IMG/VR virus record: IMGVR_UViG_3300025655_000326
Span: 1 to 22,205 of that record
Strand: one strand, 5' to 3'
DNA length: 22,205 nt
Source of the DNA: a virus
This document shows, in pieces, positions 6,260-12,655 of this stretch; positions within the stretch are counted from its first letter, which is position 1, and every line of letters starts with the position of its first letter. The notes under the pieces were generated by a model. The model saw only the letters and a list, made by a program, of their open reading frames with translations. It searched no databases and was not told the DNA's origin. A program made the translations under genes and the position numbers.

Positions 6260-6270
6260 GTGTGCAGAGG

Positions 6271-6519
6271 TTAGTCTGCGTTTGCTGCGCTAGATTCACG
6301 CTTTACTTCTAGTTTATGTCGTTCATCAATAATTTCAAATGCATAGGCACGGATTTTTTCTTCAGACTTACTGAAATGATGACCGCAAAAAAGCAAGTCG
6401 CCAGAGATACCATTTACCCAAACATAGGCTTGGGCATTGCAAGAATCACACCTATCGGTGGCATTAAGAGTATCGGTTTCAGTTGTCTCTGATACTTCTT
6501 CAACAATTGCTGTTTCCAT
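6271..6519 (-). CDS. DUF7455-like zinc-binding protein
   Basis: 82 residues. An acidic Thr/Glu-rich N-terminus is followed by TDRCDSCNAQAYVWV (22-36) and DLLFCGHHFS (41-50). The pattern CDxCxAQAYV...LLFCxHH is the DUF7455 family, common in Actinobacteria and their phages. Zinc is expected at C24, C27, C45 and H48. Function is unknown. Start: an ATG at 6549 lies only nine bases from the -10 box. I prefer 6519, which has GGAAGG seven bases upstream and gives a normal leader of about 33 bases. Confidence 0.85.
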   Translation of the reverse strand: METAIVEEVSETTETDTLNATDRCDSCNAQAYVWVNGISGDLLFCGHHFSKSEEKIRAYAFEIIDERHKLEVKRESSAANAD

Positions 6520-6558
6520 ATTTTTGCCTTCCGTTGTAGGATCTTGCATTATGTGTAT

Positions 6559-6588
6559 ATTATACTCTGCCTTGTGCTATTTTGTCAA
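6559..6588 (-). promoter_or_regulatory. Perfect-consensus sigma70-type promoter
   Basis: Minus strand: TTGACA at 6583-6588, 18 bases, TATAAT at 6559-6564. Predicted start near 6552. It would drive the DUF7455-like gene, tRNAs Thr, Gln and Leu, and probably the halogenase and tRNA-Asn. Confidence 0.8.
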
Positions 6589-6596
6589 ATCTATTG

Positions 6597-7301
6597 CTAC
6601 TCCTTCCATCCCCTACCCCTTAAAAAATCATATACGTTCTGAGTAGATTTATCTGTAAGGACAAACTGAGATTGCATTTCTTGAATCTTCATGCCATGTT
6701 GATGGGCAAAGAAGTTTACCGCATCTTTTATCTCACCGTGCTCAAAGTAATAGTAATCATCCCCACAAATAATCTTTGATCCTATTTTTCTTGCCCCGTT
6801 CAAATCATTAAGAACAGAGTTGTAATCATGCGAGGCATCTATATAGGTAATGTCTGGTGAAATGTCTGACTTATTTAAAAGAATGAAAGCCTGATTAGAA
6901 TCAATTGGGATAGCAATAACATGCTCTTCCAAACCATTGTTTCTTATTGTAGTAACAAATGTCTTATAGATGGATGGATATCCGTCTTCTAGAAAAATTC
7001 TTTCTCTCTGCCACTCACCACTTGGAAGTGCGTTCTCATAATGCTCTGTACTTCCAAGCCAAGTGTCTACGCATATAAGCATTCCATCGTGCTGCTTTGC
7101 CACTTCCCCCCAAGAAAGGGCAGACCTTCCCTCCCAACTTCCAATTTCAAGAATTATTTTTGGCTCAATTAACTCTGATAGAGAATAAAATAAATCAAAC
7201 TCACGTTTTACAACGTTTGGCCTATTGTATGTAGGACCGCTACCTAGTGTCGATAGTCCAAAATTAGAGAAGAACTTGTTTTTTAAATCAATTGATGACA
7301 T
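6597..7301 (-). CDS. Class I SAM-dependent methyltransferase (Methyltransf_24-like)
   Basis: 234 residues. Motif I is LEIGSWEGRSA (51-61), followed by the motif II acidic strand CVDTWLGS (77-84), ITYIDASHDY (151-160) and ICGDDY (178-183). These are the landmarks of the Methyltransf_24 / cephalosporin-hydroxylase-like branch of Rossmann methyltransferases, often found beside glycosyltransferases and sugar-modifying genes. The substrate cannot be told. AAAGGAG lies five bases before the ATG. The gene starts 21 bases after tRNA-Tyr and stops nine bases before the -35 box of the next promoter, so it probably closes the transcript begun at 8215-8243. Confidence 0.8.
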   Translation of the reverse strand: MSSIDLKNKFFSNFGLSTLGSGPTYNRPNVVKREFDLFYSLSELIEPKIILEIGSWEGRSALSWGEVAKQHDGMLICVDTWLGSTEHYENALPSGEWQRERIFLEDGYPSIYKTFVTTIRNNGLEEHVIAIPIDSNQAFILLNKSDISPDITYIDASHDYNSVLNDLNGARKIGSKIICGDDYYYFEHGEIKDAVNFFAHQHGMKIQEMQSQFVLTDKSTQNVYDFLRGRGWKE

Positions 7302-7322
7302 CTGTACTCCTTTTCTGTCAAG

Positions 7323-7403
7323 TGCCTGATGCTGGAATCGAACCAGCCATGCGTTACCGCGACAGATTTACAGTCTGCTGTCCCACCTTGGAACATATCA
7401 GGC
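7323..7403 (-). tRNA. tRNA-Tyr(GTA)
   Basis: Acceptor GCCTGAT pairs with ATCAGGC. The anticodon loop CTGTAAA gives anticodon GTA. The long variable arm is typical of bacterial tRNA-Tyr, and the T-loop is GGTTCGATTCC. The discriminator is A and no CCA is encoded. Confidence 0.95.
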
Positions 7404-7439
7404 TTGTATCAAACTATTTTTATAGTCTGATTACATTTA

Positions 7440-7997
7440 CTACCAAGCGCCGTTCTTTCCACGATCCTTCTTCTTCTTCTTCTTTTTCTTTGTTGGCTGT
7501 TGAGATCCGTAAGAACTCACTTCCTTTAAATTTGCAGATCTATTGAGCAAAAAACCTTGTGCCTGCTCCATAGTCAAACCGTAGTCCTTCATGATTATCT
7601 GAAGAAGAAGTTTGATTATCTCCTTATCTAACTGATTTCCTGTTTCAGATGAGGAAATAGTATTTAGATTATTGTTATTGTTGTTTATATTGGTAATATT
7701 TGGTCCAGTAGGAATGTTTATGTATGTATTGTATGCTGGAGGAACGTAATATGGATACTGATTCCATAGATAAACATACTTTGGTTCTTGTGGAGGGGTG
7801 TATATTGGCCTAGGACTTTCAGTTGGTGTTGGGCTAGGAGACGGTGTTGGCTCTACCGTTGGCTCTGGTGTTGGCTCTGGTGTTGGCTCTACAACCTCCT
7901 CAACTACTTCTTCTGTTTCGTTATCAACTGCGTAAGCAGACTGAGCAGGAATTATTAGCCCTGCTGCAACAATAATTGTTAGTATAGACTTCTTCAT
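7440..7997 (-). CDS. Secreted Pro-rich protein with poly-Lys tail
   Basis: 185 residues. Signal peptide: MKKSILTIIVAAGLIIPAQSA, with a likely cleavage after A-Y-A at 21-23. Then an acidic stretch, a Pro/Thr/Glu linker of PTPEP units (about 37-70), a Tyr/Pro-rich segment (YLWNQYPYYVPP), an Asn run and a helical segment (EIIKLLLQIIMKDYGL). The tail has eight consecutive lysines (170-177) and ends GKNGAW. The layout suggests a protein exported by the host and spanning or binding the cell wall, with the basic tail touching a polyanion such as teichoic acid, or DNA. It could serve in lysis, exclusion of other phages or virion decoration. No family recognised. GAAAGG lies seven bases before the start. 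Confidence 0.75.
   Translation of the reverse strand: MKKSILTIIVAAGLIIPAQSAYAVDNETEEVVEEVVEPTPEPTPEPTVEPTPSPSPTPTESPRPIYTPPQEPKYVYLWNQYPYYVPPAYNTYINIPTGPNITNINNNNNNLNTISSSETGNQLDKEIIKLLLQIIMKDYGLTMEQAQGFLLNRSANLKEVSSYGSQQPTKKKKKKKKDRGKNGAW
7843..7890 (-). repeat. Four tandem 12-bp units coding the Pro-Thr linker
   Basis: On the plus strand, three copies of ggtgttggctct and one variant accgttggctct stand head to tail. They encode four-residue units of the PTPE/PTVE type. Near-identity of the units suggests recent expansion by slippage, so linker length may vary between related phages. Confidence 0.8.
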
Positions 7998-8024
7998 TTT
8001 TTTACCTTTCGTTTATGTTACCCT

Positions 8025-8100
8025 TGGTCTGCGTGGAGGGATTCGAACCCCCAACCCACAGGGTAGAAACCTGTTGCGCTATCCATTGCGCCACACGCAG
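8025..8100 (-). tRNA. tRNA-Arg(TCT), CCA encoded
   Basis: Acceptor CTGCGTG pairs with CACGCAG. The anticodon stem is ACAGG/CCTGT with loop TTTCTAC, so the anticodon is TCT, reading AGA. The discriminator A is followed by CCA at 8025-8027. It lies 32 bases after tRNA-Gly and is transcribed with it. Confidence 0.95.
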
Positions 8101-8132
8101 TAGATGTTTATGCTTTATTTATTTGTTAAGCG

Positions 8133-8203
8133 AGCGGCTGACCAGAATCGAACTGGCGATTAAAACTTGGAAGGATTTCGTGTTACCTCTACACTACAGC
8201 CGC
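8133..8203 (-). tRNA. tRNA-Gly(TCC)
   Basis: Acceptor GCGGCTG pairs with CAGCCGC. The anticodon loop CTTCCAA gives anticodon TCC, reading GGA. The anticodon stem AAATC/GTTTT has one T-T mismatch, so the stem is weaker than usual. The T-loop is AGTTCGATTCT. No CCA is encoded. Its 5' end is about five bases from the predicted transcription start of the 8215-8243 promoter. Confidence 0.88.
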
Positions 8204-8214
8204 GAACAAGTACA

Positions 8215-8243
8215 AGTATACAGAACACTTGTCCTAATGTCAA
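8215..8243 (-). promoter_or_regulatory. Consensus promoter for the tRNA-Gly/Arg transcript
   Basis: Minus strand: TTGACA at 8238-8243, exactly 17 bases, TATACT at 8215-8220. Predicted start near 8208, just before tRNA-Gly. A 6-bp inverted repeat ACAAGT-N9-ACTTGT spans the end of the spacer and the -10 box. Confidence 0.75.
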
Positions 8244-8245
8244 CA

Positions 8246-11029
8246 CTAAGCCTGTGCTTCAGTCCAAGAAAGTCTGGTGAATACGCTGGTGGCGGTGGAG
8301 GAGATATTTGTGGCAATGATGGTTAGCGTATCTGGACCATCAGGATAGATCTCTTCATTTGAATATAATCCTCCGCCACCCAATATAGAATTACCCAAGT
8401 CTCTCAACTGTGATAAGTCAAGTGCTGCTGCTCTTCCTTGAACAAAGAAGCCTCCAACGGTCTCTCCACCATTAATGTTAGCGTTGACTGGAGAAAGGTC
8501 ACAGACCTGAGAAAGGCTAGAGTTTGCAACACCCACGACATTTCCTACGGCATCCGTCCATTGTCTTTGTACTGTTGGTACTCCATTAAGAATTGCACGC
8601 ACAAGAATATATGCGGTAGCGCTAGAGGCAACAAGCCCCAATTCTCTAACTACCAACTGCATTCTATTAACCAACTCTCTCTGACCAAAGAATGCAGAAA
8701 TGCTATTGTCTACAGATGGAGCCACTCGGATGGAAAGAAGGGCTCTTGTTTGTCCTGCGCTAAGAGTTACGGCGTTGGTCTGTCCATAGGTGAAGATCAG
8801 GGACTTGTCATCATCGAATCTTCCATCCATGATTACTGAAGTACCCCAATGGCTTACGGAAGGACCAAAGGTGGGCCAAGCGTTCTCCACAGTAATGGGA
8901 TTTGACTCCAAGTACTGAAAAATTTGTGCTGCGACAGAGCCCATGGGAGCAATATTGACTAATGGGTCGGCAGCAGTTACTGCTTGGCTAAGTACAATTT
9001 CATTCTCAGTCCCCTCTTCTGCATTTCCTGGAACAATTGATGAAATAAAAGTTCCATCAGGAACTGCGGCAGCAATAACCCTTTGACCAACCTGAAGACC
9101 AGTAAGGCTTGCAAGATAAGCCCTATTGGTATTTGCAGCAATAATTAACTGAACATCTCGCCTTCCTGCCTGCGCTCTGACAAGACCCCTAAAACTATTT
9201 TCTGACTTGCTTGAATAGTTGATGTATTCGTTTGTCGTTGAGTTTCTTACAAGAATAGTTCCAGAATCAGCAAATCCATCCGTAGTTTGTACATAGATCT
9301 CATCGTCAAGAGTTCCAATTCCTTGTGTAGCAAAAGTATATTTTGGATCTGTAGAAGACTCATATCGTGCAGGCACGTTACCAGTTCTCATATAGGCTTG
9401 GTCATTAACGTTGTTGTTAACAATTTTGTTGCAATACATTACTTGACCATCTGGTCCACGCAATCCAAATCTAATATATCCAGCACCATACCAAGTATAG
9501 TCAATGTAAAACATCTGCATTTTGGAAAGGTCTAGGTCATATCCTGATGGCCCATTGCCATCCATAGTATCAATGTTCCACTCATCCTGAGGAACTCTAA
9601 GATCAATAGTTTTGGTAATTACCGCGTACTGAGCATTCTCCCCTCTGTATGCTGGAGTAATTGTCAAACTTTGGTCACTGGTCAAAGATACAACGCGATA
9701 TGACTGACCACGAATTACAATTCTATCTCCAGGAATTAACTGCTTGGAAAAAATTGTTGGAAACGCTGGATCTGTTTGAGTAACTGTCTCTGATCCCTTG
9801 TTTATAGAAATTTTACCAGCAATCTGATATGTAGATGACCTACGAACAGTCCAAAGTCTCTTTCCATCAAACTCAAAGAACATCCCGTTTTGATCATCAA
9901 ACATTCCAAGCCTGTTGGCAGAACCATACCATTCTAAAACAGCCATGCTATAGTTTCCTGATGCTGGAGACTTTGCTGGCTCAAGGTAGGTCTCATACTC
10001 AAAAGTATTGTATCCAGTAATAGAAGAAATAACAAAGTCACCATTGTATGGTGGCTCATTTGCGCCAAAGACCCTTACAATAGCCCCAGGTTGCAAGTTG
10101 TGCTGCTCTTTTGTTTGAACAGTGATTGTGGTTCCGTTTGCTCTAATCTGATCAATTTGTAGGTTTGGCTTAAGAACAGATCCAGATGACATCTGAATAG
10201 ACTTACCTGACTGATATCGGAAGTAACGACGAGTTTGACGAACGGCAGTCTCAAAGTTAGCGTTACCGTTAGATGTGAAGATTACCCCACCGTCTAGCGG
10301 TCTGTGAAGGAACTGTCCCTGTGGACGCACATATATGCGAGCGTTTGTGGTATTAAGAGTTCCTGTTGGATCAGAAAGTACATAGAAGTCAAAGGTCGTA
10401 GCGTTTTGTACGGTTGCAACAATATGTGCGCCGACTGGAGCATTGGTTCCATCTGTTGTCACTCCGCTTACTGCAATTTCGTTACCAATGGAAAGACCGT
10501 GTGGAACTGTAGTGACTACTGTAACTCTGTCACCATCATAGGACATTGCAGGAGCGCCACCAATAGATGAGTTAATATAAAGATTTCCTTGATATACGGC
10601 AGTCTTGTAATCATCAAAGATGTTTGTTACGGATGTGGTGTTAAGAACACGACCCGTATAGGTAAAGTTATTTGTTCCTCCGCCAGAATCAACAATGAAG
10701 TTTCCATTGGCGATGTTTAGGAATGTATCTTGTACCGTAATTGGTGTTCCATTGGGTGGACCTACCCCAGAAGATAGGGTGATGGTTACCGTTCTGCTGA
10801 ACTGAGGCATTGACATCTCAGAGATGTTGGCAATGGGGGCAGGGGATTGGTAGGCAAATGGCCTGTTATTAATTAAAGTTAAGTTTTCCCACTTAGTCGT
10901 CTGGGTTCCATATTCAAAGTCGGTGTCGATAAGTGATTGCGGAGTGGTAACACGCAACTTATCTGTGGCATCGACAAACTTGTCATCAAACTCAATCATT
11001 TCTTTAAAATTAGATAAGTACTGTGTCAT
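8246..11029 (-). CDS. Large virion structural protein with FCCH-like repeats
   Basis: 927 residues, beta-rich and low in cysteine, as usual for tail or neck proteins. Two modules share one pattern: VPHGLSIGNEIAVSGV (about 175-190) and QHNLQPGAIVRVFG (about 309-322), each followed by a strand ending near FxFY/FEYE. This is the HxLxxGxxVxVxG repeat seen in phage particle proteins, often annotated as an FCCH-like domain. Between them TRRYFRYQSGKSIQMSSG (266-283) matches a segment I recall from structural proteins of environmental tailed phages. The C-terminal third is Ala/Val/Ser-rich. It starts one base after the fibre gene's stop. Role in neck, baseplate or adhesion cannot be separated by sequence alone. 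Confidence 0.8.
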   Translation of the reverse strand: MTQYLSNFKEMIEFDDKFVDATDKLRVTTPQSLIDTDFEYGTQTTKWENLTLINNRPFAYQSPAPIANISEMSMPQFSRTVTITLSSGVGPPNGTPITVQDTFLNIANGNFIVDSGGGTNNFTYTGRVLNTTSVTNIFDDYKTAVYQGNLYINSSIGGAPAMSYDGDRVTVVTTVPHGLSIGNEIAVSGVTTDGTNAPVGAHIVATVQNATTFDFYVLSDPTGTLNTTNARIYVRPQGQFLHRPLDGGVIFTSNGNANFETAVRQTRRYFRYQSGKSIQMSSGSVLKPNLQIDQIRANGTTITVQTKEQHNLQPGAIVRVFGANEPPYNGDFVISSITGYNTFEYETYLEPAKSPASGNYSMAVLEWYGSANRLGMFDDQNGMFFEFDGKRLWTVRRSSTYQIAGKISINKGSETVTQTDPAFPTIFSKQLIPGDRIVIRGQSYRVVSLTSDQSLTITPAYRGENAQYAVITKTIDLRVPQDEWNIDTMDGNGPSGYDLDLSKMQMFYIDYTWYGAGYIRFGLRGPDGQVMYCNKIVNNNVNDQAYMRTGNVPARYESSTDPKYTFATQGIGTLDDEIYVQTTDGFADSGTILVRNSTTNEYINYSSKSENSFRGLVRAQAGRRDVQLIIAANTNRAYLASLTGLQVGQRVIAAAVPDGTFISSIVPGNAEEGTENEIVLSQAVTAADPLVNIAPMGSVAAQIFQYLESNPITVENAWPTFGPSVSHWGTSVIMDGRFDDDKSLIFTYGQTNAVTLSAGQTRALLSIRVAPSVDNSISAFFGQRELVNRMQLVVRELGLVASSATAYILVRAILNGVPTVQRQWTDAVGNVVGVANSSLSQVCDLSPVNANINGGETVGGFFVQGRAAALDLSQLRDLGNSILGGGGLYSNEEIYPDGPDTLTIIATNISSTATSVFTRLSWTEAQA

Positions 11030-11030
11030 A

Positions 11031-11825
11031 TTAAACTACCTTCCATCCCATTGTATCATTGACATACATAAAAACCATCGTTGCTCCAGCAACGTTTATT
11101 GCAAACACTTCATCTTTTCCATGAATATTTTTTCCATTTCCATCTACAAAAATTGGCTCTTTGAAGGCCATCTCTGTTGTATCAACAATATAAATTATAT
11201 CACCTACGGAAACCTCTTCTGGAAGCCCCACGGTCAAAGATCCTGCTGTAGTATCTGCAAGAATCTGATAATCCTTAAGGGCATTTATGTCCTCTGATGT
11301 CTCTACAACTACATATTGTGTTTTTCTATCTAACTGATCTTGGATTGATTCTGTTGCTCCATCCAAGTATGAAATCTCTGTAGCACTTATGTTTCCGATG
11401 CTTGTTGTGCTTGGTAGAGATACCGTTCCTGTAAATGATGGAGATATCTTTGGTGCATATGTGTTAACGGCAGTGGTAATATTTAAATATAGATTATCTG
11501 CATCTGCTTGCGTAAGAAATAATTCATCAGCAGAGGATGCCGTTAAGTATGTGCTAGATGCCTCAGTTTTTGATAGGTATACCTCGCCAGCATTGGTGAT
11601 TGTTAGATATGTTGCCGCAGCACTTCCCTGAGTTAAATATGTAGAGGCTGCTTCAATTTTTGTTAGATAGGGGGTGAGGTCAATATTTGGAAAATCTTCC
11701 CACATTCCATTTTCTGGATCACGATACTGAAGTTTATTTGTTTTAGGGTTGTAATGAAATCTAACCCCATTCCCTAAAGAGGTGGGCGTGGTATCAGAAA
11801 TAAAGATTTGCCAAAAGCCATTCAT
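11031..11825 (-). CDS. Tail fibre-like protein with 10-residue repeats
   Basis: 264 residues. The N-terminus (MNGFWQIFISDTTP) may attach to the tail. Residues 53-122 are seven tandem 10-residue repeats opening YLT or a variant and rich in Ala, Ser and Thr, typical of trimeric fibre shafts. Then SFTGTVSLP and ISATEISYLDG...SIQDQL (to about 167), a segment common in fibres of marine phages, and a beta-rich C-terminal head of about 95 residues ending GWKVV. No chaperone domain is visible. It has no ribosome site; a TGG-TATAAT box ends exactly six bases before the ATG, predicting a leaderless mRNA that also carries the large structural gene. Confidence 0.85.
   Translation of the reverse strand: MNGFWQIFISDTTPTSLGNGVRFHYNPKTNKLQYRDPENGMWEDFPNIDLTPYLTKIEAASTYLTQGSAAATYLTITNAGEVYLSKTEASSTYLTASSADELFLTQADADNLYLNITTAVNTYAPKISPSFTGTVSLPSTTSIGNISATEISYLDGATESIQDQLDRKTQYVVVETSEDINALKDYQILADTTAGSLTVGLPEEVSVGDIIYIVDTTEMAFKEPIFVDGNGKNIHGKDEVFAINVAGATMVFMYVNDTMGWKVV
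11460..11669 (-). repeat. Seven 30-bp coding repeats of the fibre shaft
   Basis: Encodes seven consecutive 10-residue units (residues 53-122), each beginning with an aromatic residue, Leu and usually Thr. The nucleotide units have diverged, so this is an old protein repeat rather than a fresh DNA duplication. Confidence 0.8.
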
Positions 11826-11831
11826 ATTGTA

Positions 11832-11840
11832 ATTATACCA
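11832..11840 (-). promoter_or_regulatory. Extended -10 promoter, leaderless, for the fibre gene
   Basis: Minus strand: TGG directly before TATAAT (11832-11837), then TACAAT and the ATG at 11825. No -35 box lies at the proper distance. The transcript is expected to begin on the start codon. Confidence 0.7.
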
Positions 11841-11844
11841 CCGA

Positions 11845-12321
11845 TCACGCTAGTTTATTGTTGTAGAATAGCGTGTGCGTAGGCCAGAAATAATTGCAGC
11901 GATCACAGCAAATAAAGTTCTGCGAGCCATTGAAATAATAATAATGGTCACTATCCTTACGATACAAATTAAACTTATGAGACTCATGAACTCTATGGTC
12001 GCCCCACCATGCAGGCATTACGGTCTTGTCCCCACGATGCCAATTTGACTCATGCATCTTCTCAATGGCGTCCCAATTCTTGTCTGCCTTGATGTCTCTC
12101 ATTATGCATTCTTCGTAGATAGCAACTAGGTATGCGTAGAGTCCCATATCATAGTTACGCCACATCTTAACAGCGGGGTGATTTACCCATGCTCCTGTGC
12201 GCTTGCTGCTAGACAAAATGCCGTAAATTTGTCGGCCTTCTAGCAGTTGCTTGTTAAGTCTCTTGTTGTCTAACGATGCAGCAGACTTATCAAGATCTTC
12301 AAATGGAACAAATGTTTGCAT
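11845..12321 (-). CDS. MSMEG_6728-like / pyrimidine dimer DNA glycosylase-like protein
   Basis: 158 residues. MQTFVPFEDLDKSAASLDNK (1-20), then RLNKQLLEGRQI and GAWVNHPAVKMWRNY (43-57) match the actinobacterial MSMEG_6728 pattern (MQTFLPYPDFxxSAxxLDxxRLxKQ...NHPAxxMW). That family has been linked with the pyrimidine dimer DNA glycosylase fold (PF03013), which would make it a base-excision repair enzyme removing UV lesions. The C-terminal half (PAWWGDHRVHESHKFNLYRK) also fits. A short CCDRC near the end is extra. Catalytic activity is not proven by these motifs. The start has AGGA six bases upstream. It lies behind an unusual promoter with an inverted repeat. Confidence 0.75.
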   Translation of the reverse strand: MQTFVPFEDLDKSAASLDNKRLNKQLLEGRQIYGILSSSKRTGAWVNHPAVKMWRNYDMGLYAYLVAIYEECIMRDIKADKNWDAIEKMHESNWHRGDKTVMPAWWGDHRVHESHKFNLYRKDSDHYYYFNGSQNFICCDRCNYFWPTHTLFYNNKLA

Positions 12322-12345
12322 GTTATATCCTATCGATAGAAATGA

Positions 12346-12383
12346 AGAACCACCTACAAATTATAACGTCTGTAGGTGGTTCT
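12346..12383 (-). repeat. Perfect 13-bp inverted repeat around a -10 box (operator-like)
   Basis: Plus strand arms AGAACCACCTACA (12346-12358) and TGTAGGTGGTTCT (12371-12383) are exact reverse complements separated by 12 bases. The loop contains the TATAAT of the minus-strand promoter, and the right arm fills most of the -35/-10 spacer. Arms of this length and position fit a repressor or activator operator. As RNA it would form a strong hairpin in read-through transcripts only, because the predicted start lies within the left arm. Confidence 0.8.
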
Positions 12384-12388
12384 GTCAA
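12360..12388 (-). promoter_or_regulatory. Perfect-consensus promoter inside an inverted repeat
   Basis: Minus strand: TTGACA at 12383-12388, 17 bases, TATAAT at 12360-12365. Predicted start near 12353, with a leader of about 30 bases to the ATG at 12321. Confidence 0.78.
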
Positions 12389-12393
12389 TACTC

Positions 12394-12567
12394 TTAGTAT
12401 CCTGCGCGTGAGAAGATTGCATCAATCTCGTCAACATGGTGTGGACCGTATTGTGCGGCTAGGCTTCTTTGCTTAGTCCACTCACGATAGATGTCTTGGT
12501 TTCTTTTTTCCTCTACACTTTTGGTGCTTGTGAAAAAAGTAACAAATACATTTTTAAGTCTCTTCAT
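12394..12567 (-). CDS. Small basic hypothetical protein
   Basis: 57 residues starting MKRLKNVFVTFF. The N-terminus is short, hydrophobic and basic; the rest is charged and helical (EEKRNQDIYREWTKQRSLAA) and ends VDEIDAIFSRAGY. I recall the closing EIDAIFSR pattern from small actinobacterial proteins, which would suggest host origin, but no function is known. A three-residue longer start would overlap the ribosome site AAGGAG, so 12567 is chosen. It has its own promoter at 12599-12627. Confidence 0.65.
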   Translation of the reverse strand: MKRLKNVFVTFFTSTKSVEEKRNQDIYREWTKQRSLAAQYGPHHVDEIDAIFSRAGY

Positions 12568-12598
12568 GAAAATCACTCCTTTTGGGGTTTATGTCTCT

Positions 12599-12627
12599 AT
12601 TTTATCAAAATTATGTCACAGAGTCAA
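12599..12627 (-). promoter_or_regulatory. Sigma70-type promoter
   Basis: Minus strand: TTGACT at 12622-12627, 17 bases, TAAAAT at 12599-12604, each one base from consensus. It drives the small gene at 12394-12567. Confidence 0.72.
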
Positions 12628-12655
12628 CTCACCCTTAGAGGGATAGTGATCAAGA

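Noticed and set aside
6018-6312. Plus-strand open frames across 6018-6312, and a long minus-strand frame at 6009-6299
   Set aside because: They run through three well-folded tRNA genes and have no coding features.
7843-7890. CRISPR-like repeat array
   Set aside because: The units are 12 bp with no spacers and encode an in-frame Pro-Thr linker.
8015-8326. Plus-strand frame of about 100 codons
   Set aside because: It covers the antisense of tRNA-Arg, tRNA-Gly and the end of the structural gene; no ribosome site.
9835-11297. Several plus-strand frames opposite the structural genes
   Set aside because: Cys- and Ile-rich compositions typical of antisense shadows; the minus frames are continuous and recognisable.
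12346-12383. Intrinsic terminator reading of the 13-bp inverted repeat
   Set aside because: No run of T follows either arm on either strand, and the loop holds a perfect TATAAT with TTGACA 17 bases away, so an operator/promoter fits better.
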